From Turritopsis dohrnii (taxonomy: Eukaryota; Cnidaria; Hydrozoa; Anthoathecata; Oceaniidae): a stretch of 64,000 bases of DNA. Location: positions 496,001 through 560,000 of the forward strand of contig BQMF02000009.1 in NCBI GenBank assembly GCA_027922465.2, read 5' to 3'. The notes beneath the pieces were generated by a model. That model worked only from the letters and a program-made list of their open reading frames with translations, was not told the origin of the DNA and searched no databases. Below are positions 1 through 11,086 of the stretch, piece after piece (within the stretch, counting starts at the first letter, position 1; the number at the start of each line of letters is the position of its first letter). A program made the translations under genes and the position numbers.

Positions 1-74
1 TGAGCTTAATCGTTTGCACCCTTCAAACATGCATACTCAACATGGTGTAAAGGGGCCTTGACCATGTTTTTCAG

Positions 75-665
75 TGAATGGCAATTGGTCTTCTTGGTCC
101 TTGTTCCGATCTTGTGATAAACCATGTGGCGGCGGAAAATCACATCGCTTCCGGAAGTGCAATAATCCGGTCCCAGAGTTTGACGGAAGAGATTGCGACG
201 GGAATTCCTTTGAGGCCATGTCATGCAATCATCATTTATGTGGCTGTAGGTTTCTTGTTCCTTGTTCTTCATTTTCATTTTTCTGTTTCTCTGTGTTGAG
301 AATATTTTGTTCTGTTTTTCTGCTTAGTGGTGAAGTTAAACCTTGAGGTGGAATTCCTCAATGAAACGTTTTTTGAACACTACACAGACCTCAAATCGTC
401 CGAATCTCAACTATTCCAACAGAAGATTCAAGCTGAGGTAACAACGTTTTGTCTCTTGTTTTTAAATGTCATTCATATGTCAAGTTCAGGAAACGTTCGG
501 AAACAAGTGCAGTTTTGGTCTTGGTAAGACATTGTGGAAACAACTGCAGTTTTGGTCTTGGTAAAACGTTTCTCTCATAAGTAGTGACATTTCTTTATAG
601 ATCCTGAACTTGTATTCGGGCAGGTCTGACATTAAAATACATGGTTTCTTATTCCACCATTTTGC
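75..665 (+). CDS. TSP1 repeat plus SEA-domain protein, three internal exons (partial gene)
   Basis: Three exons of a gene that begins left of the window. Exon A (75-245) follows a tttttcag acceptor and encodes a thrombospondin type 1 repeat: WSSWS at the start, then CDKPCGGG, a basic R-F-R-K strand, CNNP and three more cysteines. Exon B (328-437) and exon C (601-665) together read as a SEA domain: a first half with FLNETFFEHYTDLKSSES and a second half with a YSGRSDIKIHGFLF strand. Introns start with gtaggt, gtaaca and gtgagt. Phases agree: A is 1-1, the usual symmetric TSP1 exon, B is 1-0 and C is 0-2. The product should be extracellular or a membrane-anchored adhesion or mucin-like protein, since SEA domains are typically juxtamembrane. 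I could not find the next exon with confidence. The domain calls are firm; the gene identity is unknown. Confidence 0.75.
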
Positions 666-1369
666 GTGAGTATATTTCCTAATATCTCCATCTCCATGTC
701 TTTTGACCAACAAGTGTACTAGTGGAAAATCAACACCTGGTCGAGAGAAATCAGCAATGATATAAGAGCGAAATTGATGTCTTAGGGTCATTGGTGCGGT
801 TAATTGCATTGTCCATAGGCCAAATACTTTGATTGTTGTACAAGCTCGTTCACAGGACTACCAGAGGCCATCCATCAATAAACGAATGAAATATCTTTTT
901 TCTAGCTATGGGACTGGTAAGGCATTTGATGTAAAGTCAAAACGGTATAAATAACTGTGATGCGGTGTCCTGCAGCACGTTCAAAAATGGCCAGACACAC
1001 GAAGATGATCAAGATTGAGAATCTTCTTTCCTTGTAAATGCGTACACTGTTGCCGAGAGACAAAAAAATCTGTTATCAATTATGTAATCAGCTATTGGTA
1101 ACTGAAATTTTGTTCTTTCGACAACTTGGTGAAAGAGACTTTTATTAATTTAGTTTTTTGCGGGGAGATTAATGCACCGTTAAAAAAAATAACAAAATTT
1201 CCCGTTCTTATGCACGTCAACATTGTAACAACATTCTCTGTTTGAATAAATTGCAGAACCAAACGTTCTAGCTTTCTTTCTTTATATTTACGTATTCTTT
1301 AACGAGCAAGTTTGCCAATTAACAAATTCCAAATAAGCAAGTTTTATTTCAGAAGTTTGCTTTACATAC
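666..1369 (+). other. No gene recognised; presumed intron of the TSP1/SEA gene
   Basis: The preceding exon ends in phase 2, so the gene should continue, but I found no convincing exon here. The minus-strand open frame over 486-809 is a shadow across exon C. The sequence is AT-rich. Confidence 0.4.
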
Positions 1370-1428
1370 GGATGCGTACAGGTGAAGGGAGAGGGTCAAG
1401 GATGCGTACAGGTGGAGGGAGAGGGTTA
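1370..1428 (+). repeat. 30-bp direct duplication
   Basis: Two adjacent copies of a 30-bp unit beginning ggatgcgtacaggtg and ending gagagggt, differing at one or two bases. Confidence 0.8.
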
Positions 1429-1908
1429 AACAACTCAAAAAAAGCCCGTACGTACTTTATGGATGCCCCCTTGTTCAATTGCACGCGTTTTCATAAAAAC
1501 AAGTTCATTGCAGCCGCCCACTTTGGTACATTGCGAGGAGAAAAGACTAAAAAATAATTTCTGCATTGAGGTTTTGTTTTAAGGTTTTTATTTTAAACAT
1601 GTTGTTTTAAAGTTGTAAACACTCGTTAAAATGCAACTAATATTTCTCGCACAGATGGTAAATGTTTGTGAGAACCATTTTCTTGCGTTTTTGATCAGCG
1701 CGGCGGCGGCGGCAGTAGCTGATCTTTCATTAGCGTTCGTGTTCGTCCGCCCACAGATTTTTGTCCCAAGTTGTAGGCTGATACCACTAAAAACACAAGC
1801 CTTAGTTGTAAGGCTGGAATATAGGCTATTTGTTGATCATGGCTTTATTTACCTCCATGCTGTTAACTACAACTATTTTCTAAGGTGAGTGCGGCCTCCA
1901 GAAAATTC

Positions 1909-1976
1909 ACATGAAATTTCTTACAGTAGACACGTGAAATTGCTTACAGTAGACACGTGAAATTGCTTACAGTGGA
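1909..1976 (+). repeat. 23-bp tandem repeat, three copies
   Basis: Three head-to-tail copies of the unit acgtgaaattgcttacagta plus gac. The first copy carries small differences and the third is truncated. No coding meaning is seen. Confidence 0.8.
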
Positions 1977-2214
1977 GTTTTCAATAATATCTGAAGCAAA
2001 CAAATTCTTTATTATGAATGATCCTGTGATTATATGCTTCAGATTTTTTCTGGCTAGCTATCGTTTTGTGTAATTGTACTGGTCACAGACCTTTATCGAG
2101 ATATGGGAGCTCTGCTACCTCCAAGCAAGGGTCTATGTATTATGTTATACATTGCATACCCTATTATATATGCATACCATTTGTTATTTTGTATCTGTTT
2201 ATACAACAGTGGCA

Positions 2215-3650
2215 TCCATCAATTTAGACACATGAGTGCCGTCAGTTTCGTATGAGGGTAGATACTGGTGTCATCGGTATATTGAACACATTTGGCGGTG
2301 GTGGTAGCAGCCATGTCGTTCACGTAAATGTTGAAAAGGATCGGACCAAATATACTGCCTTGTGGTACTCCATTGGTGACGTTGAGGACGGAGGATTTTT
2401 TTGTCATCGTTATGAACGTATTGATAACAATGACTTAGATAGTTTGAGATGATGAGTAACGATTTTCTCGAGAAGCGTAGTGTGTGAAGTTTCTCAACTA
2501 GTGTCTCAAAATTGACTGTGTCAAATGCTTTCGAAAAATCAGCAAGGACAGGGTGACCTCACCACGAGTCATTGCTTTCAGGATGTCGTTCTTGATTTTG
2601 ATGCATGTTGTGACTGTCCCTTCCGGAACCCTGACTGGTTCATTGAGAGTAGCTCCTCATTTTCAAGAAAGTTAGTCATTTGAATCATAATAAGTCTTTC
2701 GTACACTTTCGAAAGGATAGGCAAAATGGATACTGGTCTGTAGTCGCTTGGTTCAGCTGGGCTATCGATCTTTGGGATTGGGCTGATTTTGGATATCTTC
2801 CATTGATTAGGAAAGACGGATTCCTTGTTGGAGGTGTTGATTATATGGCATACTGGACTGGATATCTCATTAACGCAGAGTTTCAGGTTTTTTGATGGTA
2901 ATTGATCATGGCCAGTTGAACAGTCGTTGCGAAGACCAAGTATGGCTTTACGAACGTCAGCGTAGGAAACTTCAGCAATTGTAAATGGATTTTCGGGTTC
3001 AGGTAGTTGTTCGATAAGTTGGTGCAATACATGTTCTGATTTCGGTTTTGAGTTGAGCAGTCTTCCAGCAGTCGTGTTAAAGTGCTTGTTGAGGGTGTCA
3101 GGATCAGCATTGATCTTGTGCGGGCATGGTTTCAAGATACGATGGATAGTTGACCAAACCTCCTTCGGCCACTTGTAAGACAATGCTCGTCTACAAAAGT
3201 TAGATTTGGCTAGTCTAATAAATCTTTTTAGTTCGTTTCGAAAAACAACCCAGTCTTCGTCGGATTGTGATGAGTGACATTTCATTCGAAGGTGGTCTCT
3301 TTCTTTTTGCTTTTCGTTAATATTAAGATCCTTTAACCACAGGGCAGGTGGACGGGTAATTTTTTGTTTGATGAGTGCGGCATGGCGATTTAAGCAGGTG
3401 GTAAAGGTGTCTAGTTTTTGTTCCGGTGTAGCGGAAGCATAAGCAAGATTGAAAGGTAGCTGTTCGACTTCAGCTTTGAACATACTCGAATTAAAGTTTT
3501 TTTTGATGCGGATGTATTTAAATCCGGATCAAAACGTGGCTTACGCAAGTTACAAATGACAAAGCCAGCATCGTGGTCACTCATCTTGTCGCAAGGGATA
3601 ACGTCCTCATGGGTGACTCATTGGCCTTCCTACAACGAAAATGTTTAGTT
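2215..3650 (-). pseudogene. Decayed LINE (CR1/jockey-type) endonuclease tail and reverse transcriptase
   Basis: Minus-strand relic of a non-LTR retrotransposon. The longest open piece (3483 down to 2578, 301 residues) holds the linker and first half of the reverse transcriptase: a LRNDCSTGHDQLPSKNLK region, the DYRPVSILPILSKVYERLI motif and NQSGFRKGQS. The frame then shifts near 2590. The motif A region with its catalytic aspartate (ADFSKAFDTV) follows around 2500, and a last open piece (2407-2219) has NGVPQGSIFGPILF and a YTDD box, a variant of the usual YADD. Upstream, 3484-3650 still reads as an endonuclease C-terminus (MSDHDAGFVICNL). At least two frame breaks and no intact ORF1 or endonuclease show it is dead. 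The clade is an inference; LINE identity is secure. Confidence 0.85.
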
Positions 3651-3821
3651 TTTGTTTCACAGCCCAACATTTTTCAACTTTACTGAAAGCCCTGACCTTC
3701 AAGCCTCATGGCCACTTGTATCGATCTTGCATTTTTGTTGTTGTTTGATCAAACATTGTAGATTATGAAGTATTCTATGATATCGCTGTTCACCTACTCT
3801 AAGTTTTCAGCAATAACAATA

Positions 3822-3915
3822 CACGCTTTTTTCATGAGAACCCGTGAAATCTGAACTGAGGCTGGCTGTTCTTATTTTTTGAGCCTTTTTCAGCTTGAAT
3901 TCTAATTTTTTCTGA
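3822..3915 (-). mobile_element. Truncated copy of the TA-flanked 470-bp MITE (full copy at 35,786-36,255)
   Basis: The sequence from cacgcttttttc through the ctgaggctggctgttctta block matches the reverse complement of the right end of the element at 35,786-36,255. It begins just after a TA dinucleotide. Similarity fades by about 3915, so this is one terminus of a truncated copy. Confidence 0.65.
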
Positions 3916-4129
3916 GCTTGAAGAACTCTTTATAAATGCTGGGCGCTTACAAAGTTTTTCTAATTTTGTACAATATAAAGACAACGATAATATTTTTATA
4001 ATTTTTCCTGAAAAATAAAACTGAAAAACAGTTTTAATAAAACAAAAATAAAACAAGAAGCCGCATGGCTTGAAGACTTCAGGACGTAACACAACACGAT
4101 GCATATTTAGTCTCAAAAATACAACTTTG

Positions 4130-4870
4130 CCGAATTACCAAATTATGTTCAAATCTAATAAAATGACTGGCAAATTCAAAATCAGCACCTTTCAAATGTG
4201 ATCCGTGCAAAATTTCATGAAAATTGAAGAACTTTCGAAATTTGGTCCAAATTTGGCCTAAATTGCCCAATTTTAGTCAAACCTGGCAATATCATTGTTA
4301 AATTCGAAATCAGCACCTATCAAATTTGATCCGTGCAAATTTTTGCGAAAATTGAAGAACTTCCGAAATTTGGTCCTAATTTGGCCTAAATTGCCCAAAT
4401 TTAGGCAAACCTGACAAAATCATTGTCAAATTTGAAATCAGCACCTTTCAAATGTGATCCGTGCAAATTTTCATGAAAATTGAAGAACTTTCGAAATTTG
4501 GTCCAAATTTTAGCCTAAATTGGCCAATTTTAGTCAAACCTGACAAAATCATTGTTAAATTCGAAATCAGCACCTATCAAATGGGATCCGTGCAAATTTT
4601 TGCGAAAATTGAAGACCTTTCGAAATTTGGTCCAAATTTGGCCTAAATTGGCCAATTTTAGTCAAACCTGACAATATCATTGTCAAATTTGAAATCAGCA
4701 CCTTTCAAATGTGATCCGTGCAAATTTTTATGAAAATTGAAGAACTTTCGAAATTTGGTCCAAATTTGGCTTAAATTGGCCAATTTTAGTCAAACCTGGC
4801 AAAATCATTGTCAAATTCGAAATCAGCACCTTTCAATTGTGCTCTGTGCAAATTTTCATGAAAATTGGTC
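4130..4870 (+). repeat. 128-bp minisatellite, about six copies
   Basis: The phrase gatccgtgcaaa or a close variant recurs at 4200, 4328, 4456, 4585, 4713 and 4841, a spacing of 128-129 bp. Each unit contains ttgaagaactttcgaaattt, a run of aatttgg/cctaaatt half-palindromes and tcagcacctttcaaatgtg. Copies differ by a few substitutions. Short open frames inside it are by-products of the repeat. Confidence 0.9.
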
Positions 4871-4989
4871 AACTGGAAGTCCTAATTTGCCCAAATTTGC
4901 GAATTCGGCAACGATGTCATGTAAACGCTGCACGAAAACGTTCATAACTTGGAGGAGTAGTAGGAGGAGGAGGAGAAACCACGGGTATT

Positions 4990-5430
4990 TTAAATACTTT
5001 ACTCCACCACGGGTGTCCTAAAGTCAATAAATTTAACAAAAAGTGAGGTTTCGTCTTACTGTTGTTTTTTTAGTTTAGTTGAAACACTTCGGCATCATCT
5101 TTCTCATCGTCAGATATCAAAACTACTTCATCAGTTTTTGAAGGTAGATACAAGAAATTACATCTACATTAAAGTCATTGGGAAACAAAAACGTTGGACT
5201 TTCGTTGTCCGCAGATTTCTCCGCCCCCACAAAATGCAGTCGAACAGCAACAGTACTTGATGAACAAAGGCGATAAAGGCGATAAGGTTCATCGACACTT
5301 AAATCACTACAAAACTTCGTCAGATCGGTGATACCTGCAGACAACAAACTCAAACTTGTATGCGCAGGTTCCAAACTTTCCTCTTAATTTAATATAAAAG
5401 ATAAAGTCAAGAAAACACACTGTCACGACC
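4990..5430 (-). other. Region with one small uncertain open frame
   Basis: The only open frame of note is on the minus strand at 5374-5123 (83 residues, extending slightly upstream without an ATG). It has a single cysteine pair region (FCSDLSVDEPYRLYRLCSS) and no recognisable domain. It lies just upstream of a Penelope-like relic on the other strand, so it may be transposon debris. Confidence 0.25.
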
Positions 5431-5434
5431 TGGT

Positions 5435-5701
5435 GTATAGAGTAACTATGTAGGAGAGATAAGAAGGAGACTAGGGGAAAGAGTAGCAGACCATGCAGGA
5501 CGTGAAAAAAAGTCCCATATGCTTAAACATACGAAAAGGAGTGGGCACAAACCAGTAGATTTAGAAGATTTTGAAATAATAGCAAGTGGCTATAATCATA
5601 ATATGTACAGAAGAAGATTAGCTGAAGCAATTTATATTAAACACAAGGGACCTAATTTAAATGTTCAAAGGGCCTCAGTGCCATTGAAACTATTAAACTG
5701 A
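5435..5701 (+). pseudogene. Penelope-like element relic: C-terminal GIY-YIG-type endonuclease
   Basis: The reading frame that ends at 5701 begins near 5450 with YVGEIRRRLGERVADHAGRE. This matches the second strand and helix of GIY-YIG endonucleases in Penelope-like retroelements, where the arginine after the glycine is catalytic. It continues through SGHKPVDLEDFEIIASGY and a glutamate (RRLAEAIYIK) to a normal-looking C-terminus (PNLNVQRASVPLKLLN, stop). Upstream, CHDLVYRV, the usual approach to this domain, is in another frame, so a frameshift lies near 5440. No reverse transcriptase is present, so this is a 5'-truncated copy. The downstream inverted repeat and hammerhead-like motif fit a Penelope-like terminal structure. 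Confidence 0.75.
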
Positions 5702-5885
5702 CAATATTTTATACCCAAATGCATTACGCTAATTACCCTATAACTTTAATTGTATTTAATAGTTTCCATGGCAACCTTTTTATCAATATTCTTTTATAAA
5801 TGTAATAAGGTAACCAGTAGTAACTTTGTGATGTAATTTGTTCAGATTTTTTTAGTATTTTAGCCAAATTCTTTTAGTTTATTAA

Positions 5886-6053
5886 TTATAAAAACATGAA
5901 CATTCAATTAATTTATTTTCTTAAACGAAGCTTTTCGTAAGTATCTCTTACATCTTCAGGTAGGTTATAATACATGTATTTTAACCTGAAGATGTTTATG
6001 AAAACAAAGAAATAAATAAATTAATTGAATGTTGATGTTTTTATTATTATAAA
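5886..6053. repeat. Long imperfect inverted repeat downstream of the Penelope-like relic
   Basis: The left arm ttataaaaacatgaacattc plus aattaatttattt (from 5886) pairs with the right arm ending at 6053 (aaataaattaattgaatgtt gatgtttttattattataa). An inner pair catcttcaggt / acctgaagatg lies between them. The whole would fold into one hairpin of about 165 nt. Its position just after the GIY-YIG stop suggests an element terminus. Confidence 0.8.
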
Positions 6054-6093
6054 ACTTATGGCGAATAAGATACCTCATATCTTTTAGTTTAAA

Positions 6094-6145
6094 TGAACAC
6101 TCTGATGATGTCCACTGGAAAGTGTAGACGAATATATAGTGAAAA
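6094..6145 (+). ncRNA. Hammerhead-ribozyme-like motif, probably degenerate
   Basis: The core box CTGATGA (6102-6108) is followed by a short stem (gtc-cac ... gtg-ta-gac) and then GAAT where the consensus is GAAA. A flanking cact/agtg pairing (6098-6101 with 6138-6141) would form stem I. Penelope-like elements are known to carry minimal type I hammerheads in their terminal repeats, and this lies about 400 bp after a Penelope-like coding end. The altered GAAA box argues that this copy is inactive. Confidence 0.4.
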
Positions 6146-6936
6146 TAAAAATCAAGACTTTGTCATCTTTTCTTGGTTTTAAAATGTTTAAGCTTTTGGT
6201 GATTTTGTTTTTAATTAAATTGTATGCCCGAAATGATATATTCAAACATCTTGAATTGTACTCTTTTTACAAGAAAATTCACGCTCATGCTGTTCTTAAT
6301 TTTTGTAACAATGATTTGAGACTTGTTGTTCTTACTTATGACCACATTTCAGGCTTGTGTTCTTGTGACATTGTTCTTAAAACAAAATGCGTGTATATAG
6401 GAAGGGTTTGCTTTAGTTAATTTTGTGTGAATGAATACCATAGGTTCCTTCGACAAAATATTTTGGATTGCTCTTTTATTCCATGAGATTTTGCAAATCT
6501 AGTAGAACGTTTCAATATAGCTATCTGCAAAACATCCTTCAACCAGTTGCCCTGACAGTTCGATTGCTTATATTATACTTGCTATCTCTGTTCAACTTAG
6601 TCATGTCCCTATATCATTAGCTATGAAATTGCTTTGTGTTTTCAGAAGAGATTTCAAACTATTGCCATAAAATTTCATAATTTATCCTTAATCGAGAGAG
6701 GAGTTTAAAAGAAGTGCGCGCTTTCGGATGGAAACATGCTAGTAAACAAACGGGCCTTTAAGATTGACGCTTTGTGAAGTAACGCCACCAAAAAAGAAAA
6801 TCAGGAATACACGCTCGGTCTTAAACGAAAGACAAGCTGAGACTCAAATCAAAACAACTTTCCTTTGTAATTACCTGGCTTTTTTACTTATACATTCGCT
6901 GCTTTCGGACTATATAAGATTTTTTAACAAGCACTT
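6146..6936 (+). other. No recognisable gene
   Basis: A 93-residue open frame (6139-6420) starts inside the ribozyme-like region and has a hydrophobic stretch (MFKLLVILFLIKLYA) but no recognised domain. The rest is AT-rich with no features. Confidence 0.3.
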
Positions 6937-6938
6937 TA

Positions 6939-7108
6939 CAGTGGAATCTCTCTTTCTTGAACTCGCAAGGGACCGAAAACTTTGTTCGAGATAGAGAATG
7001 TTCGAGATAAAAGAAAGTTAGCTCTTCAAGTTAACTTTTCAAGGGACCGACATTTTTGTTCGAGATATTCGAGATAGAGGGTATAGTCAAGATAGAGAGA
7101 TTCCACTG
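6939..7108 (+). mobile_element. Pogo-like MITE, 170 bp, TA target duplication
   Basis: Terminal inverted repeats cagtggaatctctct and its complement agagagattccactg are flanked by TA on both sides (6937-6938 and 7109-7110). The interior repeats variants of gttcgagata, the subterminal repeat style of Tigger/pogo elements. There is no coding capacity. Confidence 0.85.
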
Positions 7109-7423
7109 TATTTATAAGAACAATGAAATAACTTCACTAAATTGACACTTCACACTTGGCAGGTGCTGACTTCGAGTTTGGTAGTGACGTTTCGTAAATG
7201 TAATCATGGTAGTGGTATCATGATACATTTCCATGAACAGGCTGTGTATCTTCGAATAGTTACCGCAAATATACAGTAGGAAAGAACACATAATTGCACT
7301 TTATAAAGTAAATCGGCCATGCAAATAAGAAAAGATCATCAAAGTATCAACAAATAAATTTTTATTTGTTGTTGTAATAAACTTGATTTCAATCGATAAG
7401 AAAGTTTCTAATTTTTTCATAAA

Positions 7424-8072
7424 CTTAATAGTCTAGGAGCTCACTACGGGTGATTCCATACCATAAAGAATAGAATTTTCACTTTTCTTAACTGATTCCT
7501 AGACCCCTTCGGACTTGAATTCTCTTGGTCAGCTCAGTTTCTTTTGGGGGGTCTAGGCCCCAGGGCCCTGAATAACGAGCCTAAATGGGTATTAAATTTA
7601 TGCCATCAGCAATAGGACCCAAAGTTTGTGGAAGCAAAGACTTAAAAATACCTAAGCATACTAAAAATTTTAGGGGGTTGTCCCAGCATACCCAGTACCA
7701 AAATGCCCAAAATGAAGTCATATTTACTTCATAAGTAATAGGGATGAAATTTTGTGTGCATGTAGTTGGATGGAAAGGGCTCCCAAAAAACCCTAAGCAT
7801 ATTAAAATTTCTGAGGGGTTTCCCCAACATACCCCCCGCGAACATCACATAAAACAAGAAATTGAGATATCTTCATATTGCATAATTTTATAGCAATTCA
7901 TCAGGAATACGGTGAATGGAAAAGTTAAAAATATTTAAGCATTGCTAAAATTTGTAGGGGGTTTCCTGAGCACACCTGGCCCAAAATGCCCAAAATGACG
8001 TCATATTTATGTCATAAGTAATAGGAATGAAATCTTGTTGGAATGCAGGTGGATGTAAAGGGCTATCCTATA
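7424..8072 (+). repeat. Left terminal inverted repeat of the foldback-type transposon
   Basis: Matches the reverse complement of 12,812-13,456 followed inward by 10,976-11,086, over its full length with scattered substitutions. It contains three internal subrepeats of roughly 140-160 bp each, an arrangement seen in foldback elements. It ends at aaatgggct-type sequence (ggatgtaaagggct), immediately before the coding relic. Confidence 0.85.
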
Positions 8073-8075
8073 CGT

Positions 8076-10498
8076 CCAGGCGATTTCGAGCTTTTCGTCG
8101 CTTGCTTACCTAAAATCGCCAACTATTTCTTTGCGCTTAATCACCCAAGCTATGCACGTTAGACTATGCGGTAATACCACAACACTTTGATGTTGCCGGA
8201 AAGTTACCCTGATGTTTACAACGATTTTAAAGATGGTCTTCTTGCGATCAAAAGAACTTCAAAACTGTTTTCAAGTTCCCCTGTTGATTTGACACTTGAG
8301 CAGACAATTAATGCTGACGCTGCTAGCCAAAGGACGGGAATATCATCACTCACTAACTCGATCTCCGCGAGACAACGTTGGGCAGAGTCACATTATCTAC
8401 GGACAATGCTATTAACAAGAACTTTTGAGGAATTAGGAATGACTCGAAAAGAAGATGTTTCCTCCCACTTGAAGACAAACCAAATAAGTAAAGATAACAA
8501 CGCCCTTCACAAGATAATTTCGCTTATAGAAGGTAGAATGAATCCCTTTGATGGCTTTCTGGACCGAAATCATCTATTTAACATCAGTACTGGTAAGGTT
8601 GCATCAGATGATACCGCAAAGTTCTTACTCAATGCCGATGAAATAGGCAACGAAGCAAAACACCTTTTCGATGCTGCATGCCAGGACGACAGTGGGAGAT
8701 TTGAAAAAAGAATCAAAAGGCAAAAAGTCAAGACATTTGAGACCGAAAGTGGAAAATGTAAACTTAAGTCTAGTGATGGGAAGTTGATGGCTGCGTGCAT
8801 GGTTCGAGACTTGTTTGGCAGCATTTTATGTCTCTCACATGAAAAAAAGGTGGATATGGCAGAGGTACTCAAGTTTCCATTAACACCACTTCCACTAGCA
8901 TTTTTATTATTATTATTTCATAATATTTATACAGGTTGAACGTATCAGTTAAATATATAACTGTTCTCCCTACGAGACCTGTTAAAATAAAATAAATAAA
9001 ACATCAAAATATAGGCAGAGATAATAGAGAAATTAAATAAACTTAAAGCTCAGATTTAACGAGATCCAAACATTATGTCATCCAGGAGGTGCAATGCAGA
9101 AAACACCAAAGTCGGCTTTGTTGAAGCATCTGGAAACAAAAGTTGAAAGTATACCACCAGATAGTGTTGATGTTTCTATTGTTGATGCCATGTTCTTCCT
9201 TCACCTGCACATCAATTTGCCAGCAACTTTTGGTGGCGTTGCCAGAATCATTATATCAAGACTTTCCCAGCTGCGTGGTAATGAAATTCATTTTGTATCA
9301 GATAAATGGGTGAAACCTTCGATAAAAGATTGCGAGCGAGATAAAAGATCAGCTGAAAGCATACCATATCAAATCGAAGGACCAGATCAAAAACGACCAT
9401 CAAATTGGCTAACAGCTTTAAAGAACCCATTCTTTAAAGAAGCATTGATTAAGATTTTGATTAAGATTTGATTAAGATATGGAAAGAGCCTGAATTTGCT
9501 GCAATTATTGGAAGAAAAGTGATTTACGCCAATGCTAAAGATTGTTGTTTCAAGTTTTTTGGCGATTATTCCGATATGTTTAGAGATGATGTACCGAGCC
9601 TATTCTGTTCACACGAAGAAGCCGACACTAGGATGTTTTATCACCTGCCTCGAATCGATCCACCAAAAAATGTTATCATCCTCACAGTTGATACAGATTG
9701 TCTCATTATAGCTTTGGAATCAAAACGATGGTATTCTCAAGATATCAAAATCTGGATGGAAGTTGGTACTCGGTCTGATAACTCCCTGAGATATATCAGC
9801 ATTAATCAACTGTGTGAAGAGCTTGGAGAAAGTCTTTGTGCAGCGCTACCTGGATATCACGCCTTCACAGGGTGTGATTACACGGCATTCTTTTGTCGAA
9901 AATTCGTCCTTTGAAGATTCTAGAAAGCAGGCCCGATTTCCAGCAAATGCTTCAAGATCTTGGAAGTAACAAAGAGATAAGTACAGAAACGATAGTATTT
10001 TACCACCGTTTCTGTACTTCTTTGAGCAGTTTGTTTGTGCAATGTATGGGAGAAGAAAGTCAAAGAACGTCAATGATGCACGATTTCAGATGTTTGTTTA
10101 AAAATATCAAATAAACACATAAAAGAACCTGTCCCAGATCAAGCAGTTAGATGCTGGGATGCTACCACCTTTTTTTTAAAGGGTGAAACTGATAACAAAG
10201 AGATGGATGTCTTCAACATGTCAACACCAACCAGTTGAAATGCCAGAAGAGAGCGGATGGATATCGGAAGACGGAGCTTACCGAATCAAATGGTTTGAGG
10301 GAAGAAAGAAGGTTATATTGACTCTACAATTTGGCTTCATAATTTTTCAGCCTTCAATTTTAGCCTTTTCTTTTTATAAATTCAGAAACCTGTGATGAGG
10401 AAAACGAAGAAGACGGAAACGAAGAAGACGGATACGATGCCTAGGAATCCATTTTTGACTTGACCGACGATGAGAACAGTGACGAAGATACAGAGTAG
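8076..10498 (+). pseudogene. FEN/XPG-like PIN nuclease-family protein of a transposon, broken
   Basis: Pieces of one long gene are readable in order. 8076-8186 reads LPKIANYFFALNHPSYAR with stops at 8142-8153. 8187 to about 8900 holds VDLTLEQTINADAASQRTG, ARQRWAESHYLRT and KLMAACMVRDLFGSIL. A ~160-bp AT-rich interruption (about 8905-9070) splits PLTPLPLA from LCHPGGAMQKTP. 9094-9460 is open, then a duplicated ttaagatt shifts the frame. 9475-9905 carries the key residues: SHEEADTRM, TVDTDCLIIAL and FTGCDYT. A one-base loss near 9899 shifts the frame again before KIRPLKILES. A GW...YRIKWFEG segment and an acidic tail end at 10,498. The three acidic motifs resemble the EAEA, EDxDxL and GCDY motifs of FEN1/XPG nucleases, which use them to bind metal ions. 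The gene fills the space between the long inverted repeats. The fold assignment is motif-based; function is inferred. Confidence 0.65.
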
Positions 10499-10499
10499 T

Positions 10500-10975
10500 A
10501 AATTCTTGTGAACCGGAGGTAGATCTTTGTTTGCATTAACTTCTAAGTCTACAGTTGAAGGAAATTTTTATTTCAGCCGGGGTTTTTAACTGCTATTAAC
10601 TGTTAAGAGATCTGTTCTAGCTGGTAAATAGAAACCAGACAAAGTCTGATCTATGGTATGGACCTAGCATTCTAGCATCCACAGACTATGTATTAAGGAA
10701 TGTCTGTACTCACACATCGGGTTGAGATGGCCCAATAACAATACAGTATTTTTTGTCTTTTTAGGATGTCGCCGAAGATTGGTCTGATGATTGATTGATA
10801 TATTACTGTCGCAAACATAAATAATAAACACGCACAGAACTCTCTCCTTTCTCTCCTTCCTTCTTTGCACACATTTTAAGATTAGGATGAAAAGCAGTGA
10901 CCTTAAGTATTTAAGCATGGAACTAAATGATTTAAGCTTTCTGGAGGAAAGTTTTAAAAATGGTTTGTAGTTTTA
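10500..10975 (+). other. Interior of the foldback-type transposon, no gene seen
   Basis: A stretch between the acidic tail of the nuclease-like gene and the right inverted repeat. A minus-strand 84-residue open frame (10,918-10,664) has no recognisable domain. Confidence 0.4.
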
Positions 10976-11086
10976 AAGGGTGTATGCTGGGGAAACCCCT
11001 CAGAAATTTTAGTATGCTTAGGCTTTTAGGGCAGCCCTTTACATCCACCTGCATTCCAACAAGATTTTATTCCTACTAGCCGCCAA

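Noticed and set aside
1631..1888. 85-codon open frame with an alanine run (gcggcggcggcggca)
   Set aside because: No start context, domain or splice evidence; the alanine stretch is a simple GCG repeat. It may lie in an intron of the TSP1/SEA gene.
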